From positions 1-42,230 of the forward strand of contig JBBRMY010000008.1 of NCBI GenBank assembly GCA_038230595.1: a DNA stretch of 42,230 bases, given 5' to 3'. The stretch is from JBBRMY01 sp038230595 (GTDB taxonomy: Bacteria > Bacteroidota > Ignavibacteria > Tepidaquicellales > Tepidaquicellaceae). Of the stretch, positions 32,585-39,932 are shown piece by piece. The position numbers and the translations under genes were made by a program. The notes under the pieces are model-generated. The model was not told the origin of the DNA. It ran no database searches and saw nothing but the letters and a program-made list of their open reading frames with translations. How positions within the stretch are numbered: position 1 is the stretch's first letter; each line of letters opens with the position of its first letter.

Positions 32585-32860
32585 ATGGCTAAAATAAATG
32601 TTACTATAATAGATGCAACAGGAAATAAAGAGCAGCAAGCATCACTTCCTGACGATGCATCAGTAAAAAGGATAATGGAGGCACTTCTTCCTAAAATGAA
32701 AATGCCACTTACAGGACCTGATGGTGAGCCGTTGTCATATAAATTTCATCATAAAGTCTCCGGAAAGCAGCTTACCGAAAATCAGACCCTTGCAGAAGCA
32801 AGAGTAAAAGAAGGTGACGTTCTTCGCCTTCATCCCGAAATTACTGCAGGAAGCATTTAA
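32585..32860 (+). CDS. Ubiquitin-like (YukD/EsaB-type beta-grasp) protein
   Basis: A 91-residue soluble protein with the beta-grasp pattern of the YukD/EsaB ubiquitin-like family: strand INVTIIDATGNK, strand EQQASLPDD, helix SVKRIMEALLPKM, then LSYKFHHKVSGKQL, TLAEARVKEGDVLRLHPE (a very typical ubiquitin-like tail). It ends EITAGSI, with no C-terminal GG. If it is conjugated, the carboxyl group would have to be Ile, Ser or an internal Gly exposed by cleavage. It lies 22 bp upstream of an E1-like gene, and a RING-like gene overlaps that one. Without ESX-type secretion genes nearby, a role in a protein-modification system is the better reading. The fold call is confident and the mechanism is inferred. 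Confidence 0.85.
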   Translation: MAKINVTIIDATGNKEQQASLPDDASVKRIMEALLPKMKMPLTGPDGEPLSYKFHHKVSGKQLTENQTLAEARVKEGDVLRLHPEITAGSI

Positions 32861-32882
32861 AACATTCACTTCATTTTTTATC

Positions 32883-34088
32883 ATGATAAATATCCAGGAT
32901 CCGGAAAACAGGTATTCGCGCTTTGATCTTATCTCATGGTGGGATCAGGATATTTTAAAAAGCTCGCAAATACTGGTTGTCGGATGCGGAGCATTGGGAA
33001 ATGAGATCATAAAAAATCTTGCAATGCTTGGTGCCGGAAATATCTATACCGTTGACATGGATAAGGTTGAAAAAAGCAATCTCTCAAGAAGTATTCTTTT
33101 CAGAGAAGAAGATCTCGGTAATTCTAAATCTTTTACAGCAGCAAAAAGAGCAAAGGAAATTAATCCGGATATAAATATTAAATATTTTGATGGGAGTATA
33201 TTTGAATTAGGAATAGGATGCTTTAAAAAAATGGATATAGTTATTTGCGGACTTGATAACAGGGAAGCTAGGTTGTTCGTAAACCGATCCTGCAGAAAAG
33301 CAGGTGTCCCATGGGTGGACGGAGCAATAGAAATACTTTCGGGAGTTGTAAGATTGTTTATGCCGCATTCTGAGATCTGTTATGAATGCACAATGACAGA
33401 GATTGATCATAGATTACTTAACAGACGGCGATCATGCCTGATGCTAAAGAATTCTGATATTGAGCAGGGAAAAATTCCAACTACACCAACCATTTCTTCA
33501 GTTATTGCCGGAATACAAGTGCAGGAAGCAGTTAAATATTTGCATATTAAAAATTCTACCAATAAAGAAAATAAGCTTGAGCTCCTTGATGGAAGGGGAC
33601 TGGTTTTCAACGGGAACACTAATGATAATTATATAGTAGAATATCAGTCATTAAAAGATTGTCCTTCGCATTATTTTTTTGATAAGATCACTGAAGCCGG
33701 AATTAATTTTGAAGATATAACTTTAAAAGTTCTTTTTGATATGGCAGCAAAGAATTTTAATAATGATAAAGTAAAAATAGAATTTAATAATGAGATCGTT
33801 TATTCACTTTATGATGGTGATAAAGGGGAAAATGAGAAATTTGCAAATATGAATATGCTTCAATTAAAAGACCTTGAAAAAACTGGTTTGAATAGTGAAG
33901 AACCTGAATATTACAGTTTCAGATCTCTTCACAATACTGAGATGAACTCTGACTTTTTCAATAAGTATAAAAATAGAAAATTAAAAGATATCAAAATTCC
34001 TTATAATGATATTTTAGCTGCTTCAGATGGTGTCTCTGAAATTTATATAAGCAGCGGATATTCGGAAATATTTAAAGACGCACATTGA
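32883..34088 (+). CDS. E1-like ubiquitin-activating (ThiF/HesA superfamily) enzyme
   Basis: A 401-residue E1-like enzyme expected to adenylate the C terminus of the preceding ubiquitin-like protein. I use the ATG at 32883 (MINIQDPENRYSRFD); an in-frame upstream TTG or ATG inside the previous gene would add an unrelated hydrophobic stretch. The Rossmann motif is VVGCGALGNE (33-41), followed by DMDKVEKSNLSRSILF (Arg69), GNSKSFTAAKRA (Lys82) and CGLDNREARLFVN (Asp125). CYEC at 166-169 could bind zinc, with Cys185 (RRSCLML) a candidate catalytic Cys, then PTTPTISSVIAGIQVQEAVKYL. Residues 240-401 are a C-terminal domain (CPSH at 260-263, KLKDIKIPYNDILAA) seen in planctomycete-type E1 relatives but here lacking their Cys pairs. 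No E2 is in the locus. Confidence 0.9.
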   Translation: MINIQDPENRYSRFDLISWWDQDILKSSQILVVGCGALGNEIIKNLAMLGAGNIYTVDMDKVEKSNLSRSILFREEDLGNSKSFTAAKRAKEINPDINIKYFDGSIFELGIGCFKKMDIVICGLDNREARLFVNRSCRKAGVPWVDGAIEILSGVVRLFMPHSEICYECTMTEIDHRLLNRRRSCLMLKNSDIEQGKIPTTPTISSVIAGIQVQEAVKYLHIKNSTNKENKLELLDGRGLVFNGNTNDNYIVEYQSLKDCPSHYFFDKITEAGINFEDITLKVLFDMAAKNFNNDKVKIEFNNEIVYSLYDGDKGENEKFANMNMLQLKDLEKTGLNSEEPEYYSFRSLHNTEMNSDFFNKYKNRKLKDIKIPYNDILAASDGVSEIYISSGYSEIFKDAH

Positions 34089-34966
34089 CACAGATCTGTC
34101 CATATTGCCAGTCGAGGATCAAGAGTGATTCGGAATCTGTAATATGCATTGCCTGTCATATACCTCATCATAAAGAGTGTTACGATTTTAATGGGGGATG
34201 CACAACATATGGATGTATAAATAATCCAAACAGAGAAAATGAAGTTGCTATAGAGGATAATGATTCAGAAATAAATTCTGATGCATTAAGAGATCACTTA
34301 ATTCCGCCGCCTGTAACGATCACCCCTTCTCCTCCACCTGAACCTCTTTTTGTCAAAACAATTACATGTCCCAAATGCAGAAGGGAAAATGATGAGCATT
34401 CCGTATTCTGCAAACATTGCGGTTATGCGCTTCAGAATTCTTATAGACATCCGCCGCTTCCTCCTCCCGATATTCCTGTAAAAAAACGTGCTTCTGAAAA
34501 GCTGCCTGTTATTATGATGATCTCCGGACTATTACTTCTCGCAGCTTTAACATTTACCGGATATTATATTTATAAAAATATTGATCAGCATTTTAAGTCT
34601 GTGGATTATACAGTTGAAAAAACAATTGATGACTGGATATCAACATGGGAGAAAAAAGATATAGTTAAGTACCGAACTTTTTTAACCGATGATTATGAAT
34701 ATATTGATCCAGATGGAAAAACTGTGAATCTTGCAGACAGAATGAAGAGGCTTGAATGGACTTTCCAAAACTATAAAAATATAAAAATAAAGATCTCTGA
34801 TATTAAGATCTATAAGGACTCTGATACAACCTCTGATCTGAAAGTAGTTTTTAAGCAGAATTATGATTCAGATCAGTATAAGGCGATCGGCACAAAAACT
34901 CTCCGCCTTTATCGCGCTAACCCATCAGACAAATGGAGGATCTACCGGGAATTCTTTGAAGAGTAA
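34085..34966 (+). CDS. Membrane-anchored prokaryotic RING-like (treble-clef) protein with NTF2-like domain
   Basis: A 293-residue protein with four parts. Residues 3-45 form a RING-like zinc domain of the Prok-RING_1 type, with ligands Cys5, Cys8, Cys21, Cys24, His28, His29, Cys32, Cys39 and Cys44 (CPYCQ, CIACHIPHHKECY, GGCTTYGC). A zinc ribbon has Cys95, 98, 109 and 112 (CPKC, CKHC). After a Pro-rich linker comes one transmembrane helix (about 141-163), preceded by KKRASEK, so the RING should face the cytoplasm. Residues 178-292 form an NTF2-like domain (WISTWEKKDIVKYRTFL, FKQNYDSDQYKAIGTKTL), predicted outside the inner membrane. The start is TTG overlapping the E1 stop (TTGA). A RING could act like an E3 or as a zinc scaffold; no catalysis is shown. 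Confidence 0.88.
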   Translation: MTQICPYCQSRIKSDSESVICIACHIPHHKECYDFNGGCTTYGCINNPNRENEVAIEDNDSEINSDALRDHLIPPPVTITPSPPPEPLFVKTITCPKCRRENDEHSVFCKHCGYALQNSYRHPPLPPPDIPVKKRASEKLPVIMMISGLLLLAALTFTGYYIYKNIDQHFKSVDYTVEKTIDDWISTWEKKDIVKYRTFLTDDYEYIDPDGKTVNLADRMKRLEWTFQNYKNIKIKISDIKIYKDSDTTSDLKVVFKQNYDSDQYKAIGTKTLRLYRANPSDKWRIYREFFEE

Positions 34967-34971
34967 CATAA

Positions 34972-35001
34972 AAAAAAGAGACGTGCTCACGTCTCTTTTT
35001 T
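34972..35001. terminator. Bidirectional terminator after the ubiquitin-like operon
   Basis: A 13-bp stem with GCTC loop: A-rich left arm ending AGAGACGT (34972-34984) and right arm ACGTCTCT plus T run (34989-35001). It starts 6 bp after the RING-like stop and ends 29 bp before the convergent MenA-type stop, so it should serve both genes. Confidence 0.85.
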
Positions 35002-35029
35002 AATTAAATATCATTCCTAATTATTTTTC

Positions 35030-35995
35030 CTACCTCATAAATAACACATAAGCTAGAATTCCGATAATCATTGTCAGACCGAACTGCATGTTAAGCTGTG
35101 CTGTCATCATGATGTGCTTTGCGCCGTAATCATACCTTTCCTGAACTGAAGTCGGAAAATGATCGACCATCTTGCAAAGCTTTAAAGCAATTGGCAAAGT
35201 AACAAAGCAAAGAAGCGATGTATAAGGAAGGAATTTCATTAAAGCAAAAACAAGTACTGCTGCATAAGCTCCAAGGAGCAGAAAATAATAAACTTTTCTT
35301 GAAGCAGGCTCGCCGATAATTATTGGAAGGGTCTTAACGCCGAACTTTCCGTCGAAATTTATATCTCTTATATTATTCGAATGTAGTATTGCAACAATTA
35401 ATAATCCTAAAGGTATTGAAAGCAGAACCGGCATCCATGAAAATTCATGCAGAGGAGCCTGAATAATATATGAACCAAGTGTAATGATCATTCCGAAAGA
35501 AACGAAAACCTGTATATCACCAAGAGCTTTATATTTTAATGCTGCAGGAGATGCAGTGTAAAGCAGAGCAGATAAAATTGCGAACAATGTAAGAAACAGA
35601 ACCATTGTACCCGCAATAGTATAAAGATATATCCCAATGAAAACTCCTAATATGGCTACTATAATAGCTGCTTTTTTCATCTGATCCGACGAAACCAGAC
35701 CCATAGATATTACCATAGATCCTCCATGAGGTATTCCGATCGATTTGTCTTCCTTATCTATCCCTTTTTTGAAATCATAAATATCGTTGACTACATTACT
35801 TAGTATCTGGGCGAGAACTGAACCGACTACTGTTAATGAGAAGGCAATATAGTTGAATTTTAGACCGGGATTAAATAAAACTGCCAGTACTGCTCCAAAG
35901 ATGGCAGGTATTATTGATGCAGGAAATGAATATGCCCGGAAGGCAAGAAGCCAGAGCTTTACGCCTGACGGTGGTGCTATTGTATTTTCATTCAT
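35030..35995 (-). CDS. menA: UbiA-family prenyltransferase, MenA-like (DHNA polyprenyltransferase)
   Basis: A 321-residue integral membrane protein with about eight or nine predicted helices that should attach a polyprenyl chain to an aromatic acceptor; the sequence is closest in pattern to MenA, which makes demethylmenaquinone from 1,4-dihydroxy-2-naphthoate. Two Asp-rich motifs bind Mg-prenyl diphosphate: NVVNDIYDFKKGID (67-80) and the second, HSNNIRDINFDGKFGVKTL (about 205-223). The latter is MenA-like (NN.RDI..D...GK.TL). UbiA enzymes for chlorophyll, heme or archaeal lipids are alternatives. Monocistronic, convergent with the RING-like gene and followed by a shared terminator. Its start is 223 bp from the divergent DUF4175 gene. 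Confidence 0.88.
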   Translation of the reverse strand: MNENTIAPPSGVKLWLLAFRAYSFPASIIPAIFGAVLAVLFNPGLKFNYIAFSLTVVGSVLAQILSNVVNDIYDFKKGIDKEDKSIGIPHGGSMVISMGLVSSDQMKKAAIIVAILGVFIGIYLYTIAGTMVLFLTLFAILSALLYTASPAALKYKALGDIQVFVSFGMIITLGSYIIQAPLHEFSWMPVLLSIPLGLLIVAILHSNNIRDINFDGKFGVKTLPIIIGEPASRKVYYFLLLGAYAAVLVFALMKFLPYTSLLCFVTLPIALKLCKMVDHFPTSVQERYDYGAKHIMMTAQLNMQFGLTMIIGILAYVLFMR

Positions 35996-36218
35996 GAAAG
36001 TTGTTAGTTATAATGTAAAAATATCAAAAATTTTCATAAATTATAATTCTAATTAATATGTTGTAGATTGCATTATGAAGCAGTAGAGTCGTAACTAGGG
36101 TAAGGAATAACAGAGATGACACCTAATAGACCTTTAATTATACAAAATTCACCTTAAATTTCATTATACAGGAAACATTGTTTGAATTTAGGAGTAAAAA
36201 AGATAAGCCCGGATAAAT

Positions 36219-39200
36219 ATGAAAGTTACAGGTTCAAGCTCCCTCGCAATAGTAAATACCCTTGAAGAAAAAATTATAGCAGTAAGCAAAAAAGAAATTA
36301 TTTTCGATCTCACTAAATTTCTTTCACTTACTTTTATTTTTTTCTTTTCCGTTTTATTCCTAATGATAATTCTGGAAAGTATTTTTTATTTCAGCGTTAC
36401 AGTCCGAACAGTTTTTTACTGGACGTGGATCTCAACTTTCGTTACTACTTTTGTTTACCTTGTTTTGAGCTCAGGTCTGAAATTCGCAGGAATTATTAAG
36501 CCTTTAGATATTATTCCGTATGCTGCAAAAGTCGGAAATAATTATCCTGAAATTAAAGATGAATTATCCAACTCTCTTTCAATCTATGAAGATGTTGAGA
36601 AAAAGCCTTTCACAATAGAGTTCGTAAATGCAAATCTGAATTATATTAATTCAAAAACAAGCAGCAAGGATCTTTCATCATTCATAAAATTCAGTAGTCT
36701 TAAAAATTGTTTTCTGATAATTGCCGGAATAGTTTTATTATATATATTGTCTTTCAGCATTTTCCCTTCACCTTTATTCTCTTCTGTAAACAGGATCATA
36801 AATCACAATTTTATTTATTTAAAAAATGATATTGGCTTAAAGTTTGATGTTTACCCGGGTAACGTTTCTGTTCCAAGGGGAGAAAGCCTTGATATCACTG
36901 TAAAGATCACAACTACAAAGCCCTATGATATAGATGCAATTGATATATATACTAAGGAAGAAACAAAAGACAGAGTGCAGATAATCTCAAAGCCTTTTAA
37001 AGTTGAAAAAAACAAGGACGGAGCTTATTTGCTTCATCTGGAAAATATTAGCAGCAATATAAAATATTATGCGGAGTATGCCGGATATAAGAGTGATGAA
37101 TATAATATTGCCGTTTCAGACGAGCCCGTTTTAAAAAGTTTTTCTGTTACTGTTAACCCTCCTTCTTATACAGGTCAGCCTTCAAAAACATTGTTAATTA
37201 ACGAGGGCAATATTACTTGCATAGAGGGCAGCAGAATTCATTTTGAGCTTATTTCAAACAAAGAGCTTAAAGAAGCCGGTGTTGAATTTAATAGTCTTAT
37301 CACAAAATTCAATATTAATGAAAATCATGCTGCGGGTGAATTGACTGCTGCTGTTTCCGGCAGTTATAAATTTGTTCTTAAAGATCAGGCTTCTCATATA
37401 AATAAGAATGCGAATATTTACACAATAAATGTAGTACCTGATTCTCCTCCTTCAGTAACTATTATAGAGCCTGAAGAATCTAATAAGACCATTACCGCAT
37501 TAAGCGGACTTCTTGTCAGAGGAAGGATCTCTGATGACTATGGATTTTCAAAGCTTTTACTTAATTATAAAAAAGAATCCGGCAGCCGTGCAGCAGGTGA
37601 TAAATTCAGCTCTCTGAATATTCCTATTATGAATCCAACTGCAACGATGCTTGAAGTTCCTTATATGTGGAGCTTGTCATCCCTCGGATTGCAGAAAGGT
37701 GACAGAGTTGAATATTATCTTGAAGTTTTTGATAACACCGGAAAATCTGCAAGATCAGAAAGTAAGATCATTCAGTATCTTTCACTCTCTGAAATTTTAA
37801 AAAATACCGAACAGATAAATAAGGAAATAAGAACTGAGATATCTAATGCATTCCAGGATCTGAATAATGTTCAGAAAGATCTAATGGAAATGAAAAAGGA
37901 AGCCCAGCGGGATGAAGATCTTGGATTGAACGATCCAAAGAAAAAGGAAGAGCTTGAGAATAAAATAGATAATCTTAAGAACGAGCTGAACACAACTCAG
38001 CAAAAGCTTGAGCAGAGCATGAATGAAATGCAGAAGAAGAATCAGCTTGATGATAAGACACTTGATAAATATATGGAGCTTCAAAAGCTTTTCAACAAGA
38101 TCAATACACCTGAGCTTCAGGAAATGCTGAAAAAAATTCAGGATGCTCTGAAAAAGAATAATGATGCGGATCTTAAGGATGCAATGAAAAACTTTAAGTT
38201 CGATGAAGAAGCATTCAAGAAATATATGGATCAGGCTTTAGATCTGATGAAGAAAATTGAGAATCTTCAGAAGTTCGGCGACCTTACTCAGAAGCTTGAT
38301 GAAATAACTAAGAAACAGGATGCCCTGAAAGAAGAAACAAAAAAATCAGATAAGAATGATCCGAATAAAATGAATGATCTTTCACAAAAGCAGAAAGATA
38401 TTCAGGATAAATTAAAAGATTTCAATGAAGAGTTGAAAAAGCTTATCGATCAGATGAATGCAATGAAAGACAAGATGGATACAGGCGATCTTGATAAGCT
38501 GAAAAAAGAAATGGAGAAAAGAGATCCTGAAAAGAAGATGGATAACTCTTCTAAAGACCTGCAGAAAGGTGACAAAAGCTCGTCTGAAAAAAAGCAGGAA
38601 GAAATTTCCAACGATCTGAATGAGATGAATAAGAAAATGCAGGATGCATTAGAAAATATGATGAGCGCAAATGATTCGGATAAGTTAAAGGAAAAGCTTG
38701 AGGGTCTTAAAAAACAACTTGATGAATTAAGCAAGCGTCAGAAAGAGCTGAAAGATAAAACTCAGGAGCTAGGCAAGGATAACAAGCAGGGATTTGATAA
38801 TAATAAGCAGCAGCAGGGTCAGCTTCAAAGCGATCTTTCAAAGAGTATAGATGATATGATGAATCTTTCCAAGAGCGGAATGCAGGTCTCTCCTGAAATG
38901 GGCAAAGAGCTTGGAAATGCCTATAATAAAATGGGCAAGGCAAAGGAAGATCTCGAAGGGCAGAAAAAAGATGATGCAACCGGTAAGCAGGGCGATGCAA
39001 AGAACTCGCTGGACAATGCTTCAAAAATGCTTGGTGATCAGATAGGTAAAATGGGTAAAGGAAAAGATGGAAAGGAAGGGAAAGATGGAAAGGGAGGCAA
39101 AGGTGACAATGGAAGAATGCAGTCACTCATGGAGCAGCTTTCAAAAATGATATCTCAACAGCAAGGTTTGAGCGGGCAAATGGGAAAGCTTGGAAAAAAT

Positions 39201-39704
39201 GGTAAAGAAGGAAATGACGGTAACGGTGAGAATGGAAATAATCTTACCGAAGAGCAAAAAGGTCAAATGCAGAAGTTGAAAATGGAGCAGGAGCAGATCA
39301 GCAAGTCACTTGAGCAGCTTAACGAAGAATTTAAAAAAGAACAGGAACGAAGCGGTGAAAAATTGTTAGGTGACCTGAGTTCAGTTCAAAAAGAAATGCA
39401 GGAAGTCATCAAAGACCTTGAACAGAACAGGATTAACGACAAGACACTCGAAAAGCAGAATAAAATTTTATCCAGAATGCTGGATGCCAGGCTTTCTCAG
39501 AGAGAAAAAGATTTTGAGCCAAAGCGTGAGTCACGCGGAGGAAATGATATTGTAAGAACTTCACCACCGGAAATAATTCTCAGTGGTCCGGGATCATATA
39601 ATGCACTTAAAGAAGATCTTCTTAAGCTTCAAAAGCAGGGACTCACTGATGATTACGAAGCATTGATAACAAAGTATCTGATGCTGCTTAGGAATGGGCA
39701 ATAA
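36219..39704 (+). CDS. Giant membrane-anchored coiled-coil protein with DUF4175-like architecture
   Basis: At 1161 residues the longest gene here. Two N-terminal transmembrane helices (about 33-58 and 64-86) and a third (about 167-189) are followed by an extracytoplasmic beta-rich part (about 200-540: FDVYPGNVSVPRGESLDITV, SVTVNPPSYTGQPSKTL, GRISDDYGFSKLLLNYKKES, VEYYLEVFDNTG). Residues 540-1060 are a highly charged, Lys/Glu/Gln/Met-rich coiled coil with heptads such as LENKIDNLKNELNTTQQKLE. A Gly-Lys-Asp-rich, collagen-like patch lies near 945-968. The C-terminal end, after a basic linker, reads ILSGPGSYNALKEDLLKLQK. The arrangement matches DUF4175 proteins, whose function is unknown; a cell-envelope scaffold is plausible. 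Monocistronic. Confidence 0.82.
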   Translation: MKVTGSSSLAIVNTLEEKIIAVSKKEIIFDLTKFLSLTFIFFFSVLFLMIILESIFYFSVTVRTVFYWTWISTFVTTFVYLVLSSGLKFAGIIKPLDIIPYAAKVGNNYPEIKDELSNSLSIYEDVEKKPFTIEFVNANLNYINSKTSSKDLSSFIKFSSLKNCFLIIAGIVLLYILSFSIFPSPLFSSVNRIINHNFIYLKNDIGLKFDVYPGNVSVPRGESLDITVKITTTKPYDIDAIDIYTKEETKDRVQIISKPFKVEKNKDGAYLLHLENISSNIKYYAEYAGYKSDEYNIAVSDEPVLKSFSVTVNPPSYTGQPSKTLLINEGNITCIEGSRIHFELISNKELKEAGVEFNSLITKFNINENHAAGELTAAVSGSYKFVLKDQASHINKNANIYTINVVPDSPPSVTIIEPEESNKTITALSGLLVRGRISDDYGFSKLLLNYKKESGSRAAGDKFSSLNIPIMNPTATMLEVPYMWSLSSLGLQKGDRVEYYLEVFDNTGKSARSESKIIQYLSLSEILKNTEQINKEIRTEISNAFQDLNNVQKDLMEMKKEAQRDEDLGLNDPKKKEELENKIDNLKNELNTTQQKLEQSMNEMQKKNQLDDKTLDKYMELQKLFNKINTPELQEMLKKIQDALKKNNDADLKDAMKNFKFDEEAFKKYMDQALDLMKKIENLQKFGDLTQKLDEITKKQDALKEETKKSDKNDPNKMNDLSQKQKDIQDKLKDFNEELKKLIDQMNAMKDKMDTGDLDKLKKEMEKRDPEKKMDNSSKDLQKGDKSSSEKKQEEISNDLNEMNKKMQDALENMMSANDSDKLKEKLEGLKKQLDELSKRQKELKDKTQELGKDNKQGFDNNKQQQGQLQSDLSKSIDDMMNLSKSGMQVSPEMGKELGNAYNKMGKAKEDLEGQKKDDATGKQGDAKNSLDNASKMLGDQIGKMGKGKDGKEGKDGKGGKGDNGRMQSLMEQLSKMISQQQGLSGQMGKLGKNGKEGNDGNGENGNNLTEEQKGQMQKLKMEQEQISKSLEQLNEEFKKEQERSGEKLLGDLSSVQKEMQEVIKDLEQNRINDKTLEKQNKILSRMLDARLSQREKDFEPKRESRGGNDIVRTSPPEIILSGPGSYNALKEDLLKLQKQGLTDDYEALITKYLMLLRNGQ

Positions 39705-39717
39705 TGCCAATTTATCT

Positions 39718-39746
39718 CTGTCATTCCTGCGAAAGCAGGAATCCTT
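39718..39746. repeat. REP-like hairpin GTCATTCCTGCGAAAGCAGGAATCC
   Basis: An 8-bp perfect stem, ATTCCTGC (39723-39730) and GCAGGAAT (39735-39742), with the GNRA loop GAAA, flanked by GTC before and CCTTTT after. It starts 14 bp after the DUF4175 stop. The same consensus with G/C variants (GTCATTCCCGCGAAAGCGGG) is, from memory, scattered through genomes of many unrelated bacteria. It probably also stops transcription. Confidence 0.65.
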
Positions 39747-39818
39747 TTGATTGGTTTGTTCCTCGTCAAATGAACCATTTCTTATCCATCTATGGAATCC
39801 ATGCTTTTCCTCAATAAT

Positions 39819-39844
39819 AACATTCGGGGTAAACCCTGAATGTT
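39819..39844. repeat. Second intergenic hairpin before the DUF3667 gene
   Basis: An 11-bp stem with one G-T wobble, AACATTCGGGG (39819-39829) and CCCTGAATGTT (39834-39844), with loop TAAA. With the element at 39718-39746 it fills much of the 228-bp gap before the next gene. Confidence 0.6.
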
Positions 39845-39932
39845 AAAATTTCTCGACATTTTAAAAACTTCTCGTTGCAATCACTTATAACCTCTTAATT
39901 ATTACCATCTTTCCTTATATTACATTTCAATA

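Noticed and set aside
32585..32860. Type VII (ESX) secretion component YukD/EsaB
   Set aside because: The fold fits, but no WXG100, EssC-type ATPase or other ESX gene is near; the E1 and RING-like neighbours fit a modification system better.
32814..32882. An upstream start that would add 23 residues to the E1-like protein
   Set aside because: The extra stretch overlaps the end of the Ubl gene, is hydrophobic and unlike the family; the ATG at 32883 gives a normal E1 start.
39045..39120. Simple-sequence or CRISPR-like repeat in the Gly-Lys-Asp patch
   Set aside because: The repeats are short, irregular and in frame within a long gene; they reflect a low-complexity protein segment, with no spacers.
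38450..39126. Long antisense reading frames opposite the coiled-coil part of the DUF4175-like gene
   Set aside because: They arise from the biased Lys/Glu/Gln codons of the coiled coil; they lack any sensible start context or protein-like composition.
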